DNA of 64,000 nt from Ciona intestinalis (taxonomy: Eukaryota > Chordata > Ascidiacea > Phlebobranchia > Cionidae). Both the position numbers and the translations under genes were made by a program. Numbering within the stretch: position 1 is the stretch's first letter; the number at the start of each line of letters is the position of its first letter. The notes beneath the pieces are model-generated. The model was not told where the DNA came from and made no database searches. It saw only the letters and a list, made by a program, of their open reading frames with translations. The stretch is from contig NC_020166.2 in NCBI RefSeq assembly GCF_000224145.3, positions 5,834,927 through 5,898,926 on the forward strand. Reading direction: 5' to 3'. Shown one piece after another: positions 1-14,200 of the stretch.

Positions 1-185
1 ACTTTTTTAAGTTTCATTCAAACATTAACCGCCAGCTATAATACAGTATAAAGCAGATAAAGTTTCTTTACCAAATTTATTTTGCCTGATTAGCGTGTTA
101 TTGAAAGTCTTATGCAAAAACAAATTTGTAAAATGACCTTTATCAGATTTGAATGTATTTATACTTATATAGAAACTGAACTAAC

Positions 186-2281
186 CGCCATGTTTTCCAA
201 GCCAGATTGATACAACTTGATTGTATCATCCACTACCTTCTGTGCTTCGTCTAAAGTAACGTTGGCCATGATTGCATTATTTCTCTCCCTTTCAAGATGT
301 CCCTGTGGAAAACAATAACACCTGGTTAGAAAAAATCTGCCACAAAAAAACAACAAAAACAGTCTTACTACATATGATTGCAACATAATTTAGAACTACG
401 TTCGCCTTACCAAAGTTTGCCTAAGAGTTTGGCCATTTAGGACATTCTTAGTGACAGCCACTCTGGTATCTGCTGCTGCATCGTTCAGTTTATCTTGTAA
501 ATCTCTCAGTTTCAGTAGAATTTGATCCACTTGTTCAACTATCTCATTGTTCATGCTGCGTGCATGTGGCTCACTTTGGTTTGCCCGTGCGGTGAAGTTG
601 GCGTGAATAAGCTTCAGCATATCATTGGCAAACCTATTTCCAGAATGAATATTTAGTTTTAGAGTTAAAAACATGTTCACTCAAAACCAATACAAGATTT
701 TCCAATATTTAAAAAAATATGATTTAAGAGAAATTGTATTATCTATATTGTATTATAATTTATAAATATGAACAAATCAAATTATGCCATTTATTATTAC
801 ATCTTTTACAGAAAAGCAGATTAATATATCAGTTATGTAAACTTACTCAAGTTCAGTATCAGCCAGCTGTTGATGTCGACTTATATTTCTCGATTTCATT
901 TCCCGCATTTTCATGTCAACTCTGCCGTAAATCTCAGTGACATCTTGTGCTGTACCATTCTGTAAACCTTGCAGCAAGCGTGCTGCCATGCGAGTGAAAC
1001 CTGCACATTAAATTAAACAATATATTGGAATATACTTATGTTTCGATGAATACATATAAGAATGTCAACATTGGTGGTCATAATGTATGACAGACTTACC
1101 ATCTACAGTGTTATACAAATTTCTCATTCCCGTTTTCTGCAGTTTCACTTCTTCTCTGGTTGCATTAATTTTAGCAGAAGCGTTATTGGAATCCACCACA
1201 CAAGATTTAGCCTAAAAGATCAATTTTAAATTTCTACAGCTTATAATAAGGTAAAACCTTGTTAATATTAATACATACCCTTGCTACTGCTGGAAAAACT
1301 TTCATTTCAGTTTCGCTGATATTTCCAGGAACTTTCACCATATCTGCCAATGCATCCATTACATAGTTGGAAGAGTTTTCAAGTTTTTCCTGCAAATAAA
1401 GCAAGTAATAAACCATTCCACTCAAGCCCTTATACAACATGCAATATATATACTGGAATAAATCCACACGATGAAATCTTGATTCAGATGTAAAACTAAC
1501 ACAGGCACACACTGCATAGAAGTTAGTGGCAACAGCAAGTAAAGCAGGGATTAGAGGGAAGCGAGAAAGTTTGCATTTTTTGCCGTGTACCTTGACCCTT
1601 CGTCGCTGCCGAACGAAGTAATTGAGTTTTCTGTGCAGAAGAAGCTCGATATACGGCTGTGTCAGAAGAAAGAAGACTTGTGATAAGTTTGAAAGTGCAC
1701 CAACCGTGAGTGCAGAGAAAAAGTTTAGTGTAGAAATACAAAGTGAAGTGAGAGGCATGCACATTATCAAAAGTGAGGTGTGGTTTAGAAATGTGATGGA
1801 TAAAAATAAGTTGGGTGTTGATTTTAAAATAAAGAAAATTTAAAAAATGAGTTTTTTGTGAGATGGAAAATGACTGTATGTTTGGTATTTCAACCTGGTC
1901 GGCTGGATTTGAACTTGACAATCCTTGAAGTAAGTGCATAAGGCTCTACAGGATGCGAAAGTTGAAGAAAAGTTTAGAATTTAGATCATCAGATGAAGAA
2001 TCAAAGAAAGAGAAAATTGCAGGCAGACTGATACTTTTTCTACTATTTGAAATACTTGCTATTTCACTATCGGCTAAATCATGAAATAATTTCTATTTCA
2101 TCGATTAATAATTATAACATAAAAACATATTTTCTTACCTGCAGTTGAGCCGTTACATTTCGTGCAACAATTAAACGGTTCCATGGTGGTGGAAACATAT
2201 CGCGAATATCAACTTTTAGTGTACGGTTTGCCAACTCCTCAATTTCCAACAACAGCTTGCCAGCACACTCATCATTACACT
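186..2281 (-). other. Laminin alpha: start of coiled-coil (domains II/I)
   Basis: Exons: 2281-2139, 1389-1279, 1211-1100, 1000-847, 633-411, 302-186. The first begins with [18 protein letters not shown], the conserved Cys-containing hinge opening the trimerising coiled coil. Later exons are Cys-poor, charged and heptad-like ([56 protein letters not shown]). The chain is still open at base 186, where a GTTAGT donor leads off the window; bases 1-185 are intron. Confidence 0.88.
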
Positions 2282-5200
2282 CTGTATAAATACATAATTA
2301 GCTTTGCTCCTATGATATTTGATTTGACTGTAATCAAAGTCAAACCTTGGCATCCTTCTGGAGTGATCACATGTTTGTCACTGCAGCGATCACATATTCG
2401 ACCTTGTATCCCTTCATCACAGTTGCATTGACCAGTCAATTTGTCACACACACCATCCAAAGATCCGGCAACACTGCAGCCACACTTGGCACAGAAACCT
2501 CCAGGTGAGGTTGGGTCACCAAAATAGCCATCAGCACATCTAAGTAGATATTGTGGTTTAACAGACCAAAGTTATAATTAACGTGCATGATACAACATTA
2601 TTAGAATTGTCTGCTGCTATAAGTAAAGCTATAATCTGCTCTTCGGTTAAAAATATAATGCAAGGTTTTTTGACAAATAGTGCTTCGTGGCAAAGCGTAA
2701 CATACCTTAATATTCCCCCTTCCAAAAAAACAAACAATTTCTTAAAAACTTTACAGTTTACTATTAAAATTGATATCTTTCGAAAACAAAAATTGTTACT
2801 CAAAGTTCAGCATTTTACCTTTCACAATGCTTTCCTTCGTATCCAATTTGGCAAGCATCGCATGTGTAAGTAGTGATGCCATCTGTTCCATCTGCATGAC
2901 AGGTGGGGCTGAAGTTGTTGAGGGCATTATCTCCGGGGCATTCACATTTATGACAAGAGTTTTCGGATAAATAGTAACCTGGGATGCACATCTCACAGTT
3001 GTGCCCAACAAATTTGTCAATACAGTTCTGGAAGAGTAGAACAGAGAATTAATCATTTATTGTTCTTAGTTCAGTTGTTATAAATTAATTACCAAACATC
3101 TTCCAGTGAAAATATCACAAGAGTTGCTTCTGTTAAAACAATTGCACGGCTCGCACATTCCAAAGTTAGGTCCTTGCTGCACTCTCATGTACCCAGCCAT
3201 ACAGTTCTGTAAACAATAAATGATAAATTAATTCATTGACAAAAACAGTTTATTTTGAAACAAATATTATAAAAACAAATCTTCACATCACAGCATACAG
3301 TATTTGAAAATAACAGTCATTTTCAAACCTGGCAGGATAGACCAGAATAGCCAGGTGGACAGACACACTCTTCAATTCCATAAGCTTGAGGTAAATCAGT
3401 TGCAGAGTCTCCTCTTCCACTAACACCAGGTACAGCAACATCAAGATATACTTCACTTAACCTGAGTGTTTGTATAATTTTAATAAATATTAAACACAAT
3501 ACAATTTCCTATTAATGTTCAATGGGAGTTAGTCTTGCAGGTAAATGCTTTTTAACCAAAAAAATTATGTCAATTACCCAGTGTTTATTGTTGCTCTAAA
3601 CAAATGTTGTATGCAAGTAATTTTTAATATAAAATTTGTTTAATTAATTAATAGTTAACTGAATTTAAAAGGAGTAAAAGCACTGTTGTAAGAACACTAC
3701 GATGTTATGCTTGTTTAAATGACCACCATTATTCTGTTGTATCCTTTTTTTAAGCGGTTGCATTAAAATAATCAATAAAAAAACAGTTTTCTACTAACCG
3801 TGATTGGTCCATGAGAACACCATATGATGCTTTGATGAGAATTGACTCAACATTTTGTAAAATCATTGCAAAATCCTCTCTTGAAACACTTGCGTTTGTA
3901 TCAAGACCTCTCCACCCAAACTGTAGAATAATTCATACTGGTTATAAATTGAAATACTTTTGTAAAACCTGAACTGATATGAATTTTTCTCCATTATTTA
4001 TCCTAGTATGGCAGTTTATGTTTTAATATATGGACTTGTGTCCTTTATAAGTTACCATGTATAAATCTTTATAGGTGATTGTTTTTTTTTTCTGGTGGCT
4101 TACAATTGGAAGACCAATTATTCATATGCTGGGTTAAATCAAATTGCATATTAATTTAATTCACATAAATAACATAATGGTCTATAGCAGCAGTTCCCAC
4201 ATTTTTCTAAAACTTTTGCATGGTGAACCCTTTGGAATTATTTTGATAATTCAGGCCCTACAAATCACAATCATTGCTGAACAGGCCCCAGTTGGGCAGC
4301 AGACCCCAGTTAGGGAACCGCTGGTCTATAGTCTTCCCAAATACAAATTTAAAAACTAACTTCTTGCATTGGCACTACATATGAACGTGTTTGACCAATC
4401 TGTGGATCTTCCATGGTGTATTTTATGCTCTTAACTTCACCAACCCCTCCTTGAATAATCACACTTGCTTTTGGTCTCCTCCCGGGAGGTACAGACAACA
4501 TGGATACATAGTAGATGGTATATTGTAACTTGCCTCCATACGAAAGTCTCTGTTGATAAAATTACAGTAAATAATCAGAAAAAAACTTATGGCCTGTTGC
4601 CATGTTATACAAAAAGAAGATATTTGAATTTGAATTTAAAATCCAGAATTTTACCTTGTCTCCATTAAATTGAGGTGGTAGGCGCCAGTAATATGGTTCA
4701 GAATTCATTTTCCGCATGATTACGTTAGAATCAAGCAAATCAACATCATCAGGGATAGTCACTCCATTAAAGTGCGGTCCTGTAGTAATTCGATTCGTAA
4801 CTTCAACAGGAGCTAAGCTCAAAGCAATCTGTGGAACAACAATATTGATTGCCTTATATGGTTTAATATCACCATACCATGCAAAGTCACACCACCGAAA
4901 TTACAGATATTAAAAATCAGGTTGTATGGAAAATTAAACTTAGGAGGAAAACCAAAGTGTTTTATAGAAAATTATAGAAAAAGTGTTTTTTAGAAAAAAG
5001 CTTCATATGAAAATAAACAATGCTCTGCAGATTGTGACTTATAAGCAGCATAAATCACTTTGTTGCGCAGCCATACGCAAGCTTATGATTAAACTGTGCG
5101 TGAGAAAGCGCAGACTTAGAGCATTCTCTGGTGTAATGAAGTTTTAGCAAAAGCTTAGAAGGCAAGATTACTAAGGTACAGCCATGTAGGGCAGGTTGCG

Positions 5201-8200
5201 TGTTAGCATATTTGCGCTATCTCTAACCACACGTTCAACACACCGTAGCCTCACCACTATCTCAAACGGGTCCGGCATGGTGATCTGTCATTTTCAATGA
5301 ATGGAATTTTACAATATATAAAACGAATGAATTTTTTTTTTGAGCCACTGCACCCCACACATGTTATTACAAAAGTTAATTTCATACCGGATTGCCCCAG
5401 AAATAGGAGGCTTGCATGCATTGGTTTGTGACTCCTGAACAGAAACAAGTTGTACAACCAACTTTATTTTCACTTGACAAACCAAATGCACCTTCAACGC
5501 AACGATCACAGTGTTTCCCCTCAACATTTATCTGTATAATTAAAATAATTGTTTAAACAGTTAATCTGAATATAGTAGATTTAATATATATCAGCGCTTC
5601 TCGACCTTTTTTAACTTGCGGTTCAATTTTTCGAACACTCAGAATGCAACTTATTGGCTTAATTTCTAATTATCAAAAAATGTCTGGTTTACATAAAATC
5701 CTCAATAAAAAAATAAGGCTTAGTCAAATGCCACTCCTCCATATTGCTTATTTGGTAACTGTTTTTAAGAACCAGCGCTAATATATATTACACTTCTCAC
5801 CTTGCAATGACATTGTCCATTATCAGTACATTGACAAGTCCCATCATTGGAACACGTGTCAGTTTGTGTACCACTCACAACACAGTTACATGGTTTGCAA
5901 CTTGGATATCCATAATATCCCCTCCTGAAACAATACAGCTAGTTTTACACACATGCTTACCCATGTGCAGTGGCGCACCCAGGGGGGTTTAGGGGATCGC
6001 GACCCCCCGCTTATAAACCAAAAAAAATAATTTAAAAAAAAATAAAAAACAATTTTTTTGGAAAATTTTTGATTAAAACCTCTCGCTAATTTTTTTTCTG
6101 GTTGCACCACTGCCCATGTGTATTGTAACTACATTTTCGATAATTATTTATGGATAAATATGCACCTGCACTCATTACAAGTTTGACCACTGTTCTCATA
6201 TTTGCATGGGCACTGTCCAGTTATATTATCGCATGTAAGAGCTGTTGAACCCACCTCACTACAGTTGCAAAGCTTTAAAAAAACTTGTGGTAATTTAATG
6301 TTCAAACATAACAGTATCATAAATCACTTACTTTACAACCATTATTGACAGACCATTGATAAGATCCTGTTACACAGTGCATACACCCTTCCCCTTCTGT
6401 GTTTGGTGGACACCTACACTCTCCAGAAACTGGATCACAATTACCATTTGTGTGTGGACAGTTGCATTCTACAAAATAAATCATTGTCATGATCTGTATT
6501 TCATTCTATTCTAATCTAAATGAGTTAAGTGCTTTGGGAGTCACATTGTGGAACTTGGATTTAGGTTTGAAATGTCTCATTACCTCAACACAAAAAAAAA
6601 CATCCATATGTGTAATGTATTTCACAATATTTTATAATCTTTTAATCCAACCAATGCTTACCTCGGCAACCATTGTCTCCAAAGCTGTGATAACCAGCAG
6701 AGCATGAATCACACAACTTCCCTACAACTCCTGTCCTGCACACACATGAACCATCTGCTCGACATTGCATCATTATACTGCCAGTTGGATTGCAGTTGCA
6801 TGAAATACACATCCTCTGTTCTTTGCTCAGGTAGTTATTGCTCTGTAACAACATGTGTTATAAGATTACCACAGGTCACGTATCAAAACACAAATAGTTG
6901 ACTTACAGCACATGCATCGCATTTTCTTCCATAAACATCTCGCCTGCATGGACATTGCCCAGTGACAGCATCACATTGTCTACTCACTGAACCAACAGGA
7001 CTACACTCACAAGGTCCACAGTTTTTTCGAACGATTGCATCACCATAGTATGCTGTAAACATCAATCCATAAGTCACTATATCAGATAAAATCTTGCAAA
7101 CATGTTTTGGGTCCCAAAACGTTCCTACATAAGCTATAACCCTTATGTAAGTAGTCTACAACATATAATATTTTAAATATGTAAGTTGTCTACAGCATAG
7201 TATTTTCAATAGATTAATATATGCTAACCTGCTTCACATCTTTCACAGTGTTCACCAGCAGTATGGCCTTGACAATGTTTGCAAACACCAGTCACTGTAT
7301 CACACGACCTAGAGTTGCCATTGCAGTTACAAAGTTGGCATGTTCCTCCAAGAGTGGATGGGTTTCCAAAATATCCTTCACTGCACCTGTTTCAATAAGA
7401 GTGTTTTATAAGTTAATAATAAATTCCATTTCTGTTGACATACATTTCACATCTTTTTCCAGAATATCCCGGAGGACATTCCATGCAAACCATTTCTCCA
7501 GGCACTCGGTCAAGTCTACACGTTGGACTAAAGTTGTTGCTTGATATTGCCAATGGACAAAGACATCTGTAGAAGCATACAGATGATTAGATTAATATGA
7601 CACTTAAAAAATATCTCTTTCCGCTATCAACTTGCCTTTGACAGTCGTGTGAAGTCCCATTTATTGCATTTCCATAAAATCCAGGCTTGCAACGTTCACA
7701 ATGCATTCCTATAGTGCTGTGTTGGCAGTTCTAAATAAAACACATTGTAATAATTATCATAAGCGTGTCAGTTTATGATTTATTTACCTCGCAGGCTCCA
7801 TTGAGTTGATTACAAAACGTGGAATGTCCATTACAGTCACATAGTGTACACTGTTTGCCATTTCTACAGAAAAACAAAATGGTATGTTTAAACGAAGTTT
7901 CAACACAAACATTTTATATAGACATAAAAGGATATGTACCTCCAATATCCTCTTTCACAATCTTGGCAGGAATAGCCAGAATAGCCAGGTGGACAGTGAC
8001 ATATTTCCACCGAGTTAGCTGGTGAAAGATCGCCATCCGTGGAAGCAATTTCCATTGAAACACCATATATTCTGCATTAAAGCATGGATAGTTACGGAAA
8101 AGTTAACCATTTAAACTGTGTTCAGCATAATTAAATTTACCTGTACACTGCACCGCTGTTTCTGCTGTACACAGCTCTGATTAATATCCGTTGAATATCA

Positions 8201-11200
8201 CTTAGCACAGACATCATATCAGCTTTGCTGATCGGTTGCAAAGTTTCTGCATTCACCCAGCCGGTTTGATCGCCATACACACTAGATGCCAACTTCAAAA
8301 CAACCTCAGTTTCAGTTTCAGGTTCAACCAGCTTTCCTTGGTGATTGTAAATTAATGTTCTATCGTTGCCCTGAAATTATACAGTATATCAATGTATTGT
8401 TGTTCCGAGCTACTGACGCTATATATATTTATTAATATAAAATACCCACATCAAGTATAACGTCTGCTTCTTGAATAGGAAGTGGTTGGGCACCTCGTAA
8501 AATATCATAAGACACTGTGTAACGAAGTGTTCCTCCATACGACATCAGTTTATTGCCTACAACACACGTATTTTTAAAATTCGATTGTTTTTATTTCATC
8601 ATAGGTAAAGTCCCGCAAGTTGTTATATTTTTATTTTAATATTAAAGTTCTGTATGAGAGTAAAGTCCTGTATGAGGGTAGTTATAAATTGCCAACATAC
8701 CCAAATACTCTTTTGGAGCCGACCAATAATACATCGTTGATCCTAACTCCCTTGCAGTTTGTCCATGCTCCACGTACGGTTCTTGAAGGTCAAGATCGAA
8801 TTGTGGTTTTGCTCGTCTTCTTCCTCTCCGATCTCTTACCTCCCATCCTTCGTTCGTTTGTATGGTGGACCTTCAGTTGAAAATGACATATTGATAATAC
8901 AGTATAGGTAGGGGAGAAAAGACGGGACACGTTTTCATTCTCTTTTCAGGTTCCATTTGGTAGCAAAAAAAAGAATATTTACAGAACTATTTAACAAGAG
9001 TATTGAGAATATAACAGAGCGTTGTTAATTGTTAAAAACACGATCAGAAAATATGTTTTATAGATGCTAACTATATTTGAATTCTAAACGCCCATACACA
9101 CCATTTAAGGTTTGAAGATTCACAGTTTTTCGTTGCACCATTACAGTAACACGTGTCACAACCCATGGGGTTTTCTCTTTGCAGATTATAGAATCCCAAT
9201 TTACATTGATCGCATCTATCTCCGGTTACATGTTCCTGTTAAATCAAATATCAACTTACTTTATTTCAATGCGTCGCATATATACTTTCGGGTAATAAGT
9301 TCAAAACCTTACCTTACACACGCAGTCACCAACGCAAGGATCAATGTTACGACTTCCTGTTATATTACACTGGCATGGCTGGCATATCGGGTAACCCGTG
9401 TATCCAAACGCACACCTAAAATACAACTTGTTAAAAATTCTATATTCAAATCGCAACACATAAGCGATGTTATAACGGGCAACTTACCTATCGCATATGT
9501 GTCCGGCGTACCCCTCCTTGCAATAACAAGATCCTGGAAATAAATCCCTTTCGGCGTCCATATGATCAATGTCTTTTACGCAAGTGAACGGCCCTGTTCC
9601 ATCAGACGTTCTTAAACCACCGAATGGATCGCAACTACAAGGTAGACATGGATTTCTCGCATTCGGTTCAACGTCCAGCGGACGATACATGCCGTCCACA
9701 CATCTGAAATAGCGGTTAATTTATGAAAACGACGTATCTAAGTTTGCAACATTGCGGCAGCGTAATATAGTATATTTCTCGACTTTTACAAACATGATAA
9801 AACAATTGAACTTAGCATTACAATTTTGAAACGACTATCTATTTATATATAGTAGGGTGGGAGAAGATGGGACACCAATATTCAACCTATTTTCCCGTCT
9901 CATTTGATAGTAAACAAAGAACATTTACAGAGTTACAAAACCGCATTCTCACGACTTCCATAGACCCTTGTTAATTGTTTATAAAAACGATCAGAATATT
10001 CGGATACTAAGTGCTAAAGGTGTCCCGTTTTCCCCACCCTATTATATGACAAACCCATTCCAATACATATCGATTGCCCGTTCTTGCGTGCAGGCTGAGC
10101 TTATATTAAAACCGTTTTAATCTTTCAACTTACGACTGGCAGTTTACTCCGTCCGTTCCGTCCCTGCATCCAACACAGACTCCTCCACCAAGATAATCTC
10201 CATTAATATCCAAACTCTCTCCTCTGCCATCAACGTCAGGATCATAATAGCATTCCTCAGCGTGCCCGTGGCAATTGCACGCTATAAGTAAAAATAAACA
10301 GTGTTTTAAAACCCTACTACCAAAGGAATAGCTGTAATAAATTTCGCGAATCAGACCCTGATCTGGTGCTCATACATCAGTTATACGATTCGTGTGTAAA
10401 GACGTGTGTATCTGGCGCTACGAAAACGTAGCAGACAAAAATTGAGTCCAACCAATTGATCTTATTGGTATTTAGGCGAATATATAAATATATATATTAT
10501 TAAACAATTGGTTGAATTTTGTCTGTTACTTTCTCGCAGCACCAGCAGATTCCTACGATACCGAAGGCTTATAATACATTTACAATGTAGCACAACACAG
10601 CAGAATGCATATTGCGTAGCGATTATCTACATAATTTTCGGCGGCTGGTGCCATTTTCTTACCTTCGCACTGAAATCCATCATTTCCAGGCCTCCATTTA
10701 TGCTGCTGGAAGCCTGGTGCGCACCTCTCGCAGTTCGACCCAGCAGTGTTGTGCTCACACGCACACCTGAATAACTAAAATATCTAGTTAGTTCGTATTA
10801 CATAAACAGTAGCATTGCTATATACTTGATATTCGCTTACCCCTGTCCGTGGATTGGTTGGACAAGTGCTCGCATGTCCGTAGCAAATACACATTCCACC
10901 AACACTGATGTCTTTGATTGAATAGTAATACTGCAAACGAAACAACAAATGGGTTAAACGAATGAATAGAACTTGTTTATCCTCGTGTGGCGTGGCAACG
11001 ACAGTCGTTTTAACATTATTGTTCAGTTCGAGGCACCTCGGCCCGCTTGCCAGTTTACCCCATATACATTTTTGTGGGTGATTGTTTTAATTTTTTTATG
11101 TATGGCTGACATTTTGGACAAACCATATAAGGGACCACCGCGTTAAACGAGCTATACCGGTATCTGGTATATCACATTTATCGGTAATTTTATAATCTCT

Positions 11201-14200
11201 CAAAATGGCGGACGCTAATCTTGATACTGGTTTAGGCTTAGCGTAACCTGATCCGACACGTATGACGAAACATTGAAACGGTGAAGCTTCCACCTGATTC
11301 TTGTTCGAGCTCAGTATCGGCAATCGGTGCGCTAAACAGTGTAATTAATTCGAGTGCCATCTTCCTAAGTCGAGCATTTTACAGACAGACAGACGTCAAT
11401 GGAGCAAGTGAGGAAACGCAAAAGCCACAATCTGTTAATCGCGGTGCGTAATTTCCCTGCTATGTTGAAGCTAAATGCGAAAGAGCGTTAATTCAAGATA
11501 AGCTGTTCGGACGTGACAGAAATCGTGATATGAAGTTTATTCTTTGCATTGTTTGAAACACAAATACGAGCCGATTAAACTGACTTTCAATGCCGATTAC
11601 ACACCATGGTATTTACCTATCCATCATAGTTATTTATGGTTTTCGTTTAATCGTATTTAATTTCGATATCGTCACGAAACCACACTAAACGCAATACATG
11701 TATATATTAAAGCGCTGTTTCTCACCACTGAGTCGCAGTTCTACCCGCGGTTACGTAAAGCAAGCGTAAAGAACCACTTGTGCTGTATGTTGTGTGCGGA
11801 AACAAGCGAACCACATCACAGTCAGAATACTCGATGTGGTGTTACGAGTTAGCTTTCGACCGGCTTCAGCCTTCCGTTTCTAAAATATCCTCCACCGCGT
11901 CGGCAGATCGTTACTGTATCTAATTAGTGGATACTGCAGATCATTAAAAGGCAGTAAAACATAAACGTGCAACGTTTGAACAATACCTATACTGCGCAAA
12001 GCAGTCTCGACGCTGTCGGCGTTCGAACTATTAAGTCCAACGTGATCGTTAACCCAGCAGTCCGATGATCGCGGTTTGCTATTGCTGGGATCGGCCTAAT
12101 TACTAGTGGGTCATGCGCCGACTTCCTATATTTGCGGTTTCTTGTGATGGCATTGTTTTAGTAAAAATAAGCCCGTTGGGTGTTTTGCTTCCTGTAATAG
12201 GAATTTTGCTTTGTTTTAAATGGGTATGGGGTCTTATAGCGATAGTTGGTAACATACGTTGAAAATTTCATACCTTTTTCATAACTGAAAATAATGAGAA
12301 CGTCCCACAAGTGCATAAATCTGATGCTATTTTGTGCATTTGAAATAAAGTCAAATCGGCGCCACCTCGGCGAGTTATTAAAGTTCGGCTGAATCTGTGT
12401 CTCTCAATTCCCCGCAAACGCGCTGTTTTTCTCCGATCGCTTAAACTGACAAAACTCTCTCTTCGTGCTGTCGTCCCGTTCGACCGCAAAATAATCGTCT
12501 GCGGGCGATACAGCAAAAGTTCCTGGTGCTTCGCGCTAGCGTAGCCAAGTCTGTGGTGTCTTGCGTGTGAAAATTGTCGCTCAAACCGAGCAAAGCCGGT
12601 GGAAATGCACAGACAAAGCAACCAAGTTAAGTACATCCCTGTCCCACCGAAGGTAATCCGTATAAGAAGGTAATCGAAGCCGTCGAGATAACTCCAATCG
12701 TTAGGCTTGATTGAGCGTAGTGTTACCAGCATTAAATAAAGCAGGCAACCAACCATAGATACAATACATTGATCACTTATCCAAATTTCACTAAGTTTAT
12801 ATCTCTACTTTAGCACGACAGACAAGTTTACTTCTTCCTAAATAAATAGCGGATAAATTGTCATCGTTAGAGTAACCGTAGATTATAAAACTGACGCGAT
12901 AAAACTCTTCTTTCTGTCCTTGCTATATAAACACTATCCAGCGCTCCCTTTAAATATACGCTGCTGTTCTAAGCCTTGCAATTAATATCTGGTTCGATCC
13001 GCTGCACCCTTGCGACTGAAGACGCGACCTGCCCCGACTCCTTGAGTCGTTCAAATGACACGCGAGCGGTGGCGAGTGATCGCTCCCCGGTAAGTGGCGA
13101 TTCTGTAGTCGCTTGAATAGCAGAGGAAAAATGACACGGTTTTGGGAACCGCCGAAACCGGGCACCGTCGCTCTCACTACAAGGCCCAGCCCCGCCGAGG
13201 TCGAGTTAATTGAATTAATCGTGCCGTGATTTACGTAAACATATCGAATCTTCGCCGCCATTCAAAAGCTACTCTTCTCTTCAACGAAGAAAGATTAGGG
13301 CACTAATCGCCGCCTCCAACATACATGCTTCCTTGGTTTAATTAATACATCGAAACTTCATTAAATCGACAACGGTCGTTTATGGCCGCGCGGACGACCA
13401 CGACCCAAAAACTGGCCGAAATCACAAATAATGAAACAGCGCTTTTGTTTGGCCCTGCTTTAAATGACGTCATACTGGGCGAATGACGTCACAGTCACCT
13501 CTAACGAGGATACGACCCGTGGTGGTAATATTTGAGTCATAATTATAAATTTGCGTTGCTGCAGTGCGTATCAACTAGAAAAGGTCGTTCGGCGTTGGTG
13601 GCATTATTATATAATGCATTCCTTCATGGTTTCTCAAAAGTGACCGACATTTGAAGTGTTTCATTCAATAAATGTCAACCATCGATCATAAGGGTAGAGT
13701 AATACGAACCCACACGTAGTAACGCATCGTGCCACGATTAAAATAACAGTTTTTAAGGATTAAGAAAATATCCCGCAGTATCAAAGGAAATACATGGGAA
13801 AATTATCATTTTAAAATTGCATAATAAACCCGTTGGTTTAGCTATAATGAAATAGGTATGAAGTGAAATCGCGAGGTTGTCCTATCGTTGTGGTTGCAAA
13901 ATCCCACAGTTTGAGCACAAGTGCGTAAGTGTGCTGACAGTTACGCTGCCAAGGTGCTAATCCCTACAACAAACATGGATTACTTGCACTCGCTGGGTAA
14001 ATACTCGGACGCCCGGAATCCGGTCAAGCCAATCTTCGGCCTGCTTTCATTGCCCGCCACTTCGCGTGCGCTAACAACGTTTGCAGTACCGATTACGCCT
14101 AAATAGATTTCATAATCCGTTCTTTACTCCATTTACAACTTAAATAGCCTTGGACAGCACTTGACAGTGACGTTTACGACCTCTAAACGCAGCTGCAACT

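Larger units (their letters stand above)
5388..7863 (-). other. Laminin alpha: second rod of laminin-type EGF repeats (LEb)
   Basis: Exons: 7863-7788, 7730-7636, 7566-7444, 7386-7229, 7052-6907, 6842-6662, 6468-6332, 6272-6166, 5924-5801, 5531-5388. Every exon carries spaced cysteines with the TG.C.C and C..C..G patterns of LE repeats, for example [28 protein letters not shown] and [15 protein letters not shown]. The intron after base 7636 uses a GC donor. Introns at 7864-7939, 6273-6331 and 7387-7443 are very short; those at 5532-5800 and 5925-6165 contain hAT-type insertions. Confidence 0.92.

Noticed and set aside
1234..1939. Two overlapping long minus-strand frames around the laminin exon at 1279-1389
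   Set aside because: They run through the intron antisense to a protein-like plus-strand stretch; only the 1279-1389 portion fits the laminin splice phases.
12268..12756. 162-codon minus-strand frame with a hydrophobic N-terminus
   Set aside because: Sits inside a laminin intron, no recognisable domain, and such a length is expected by chance in this GC-richer stretch.
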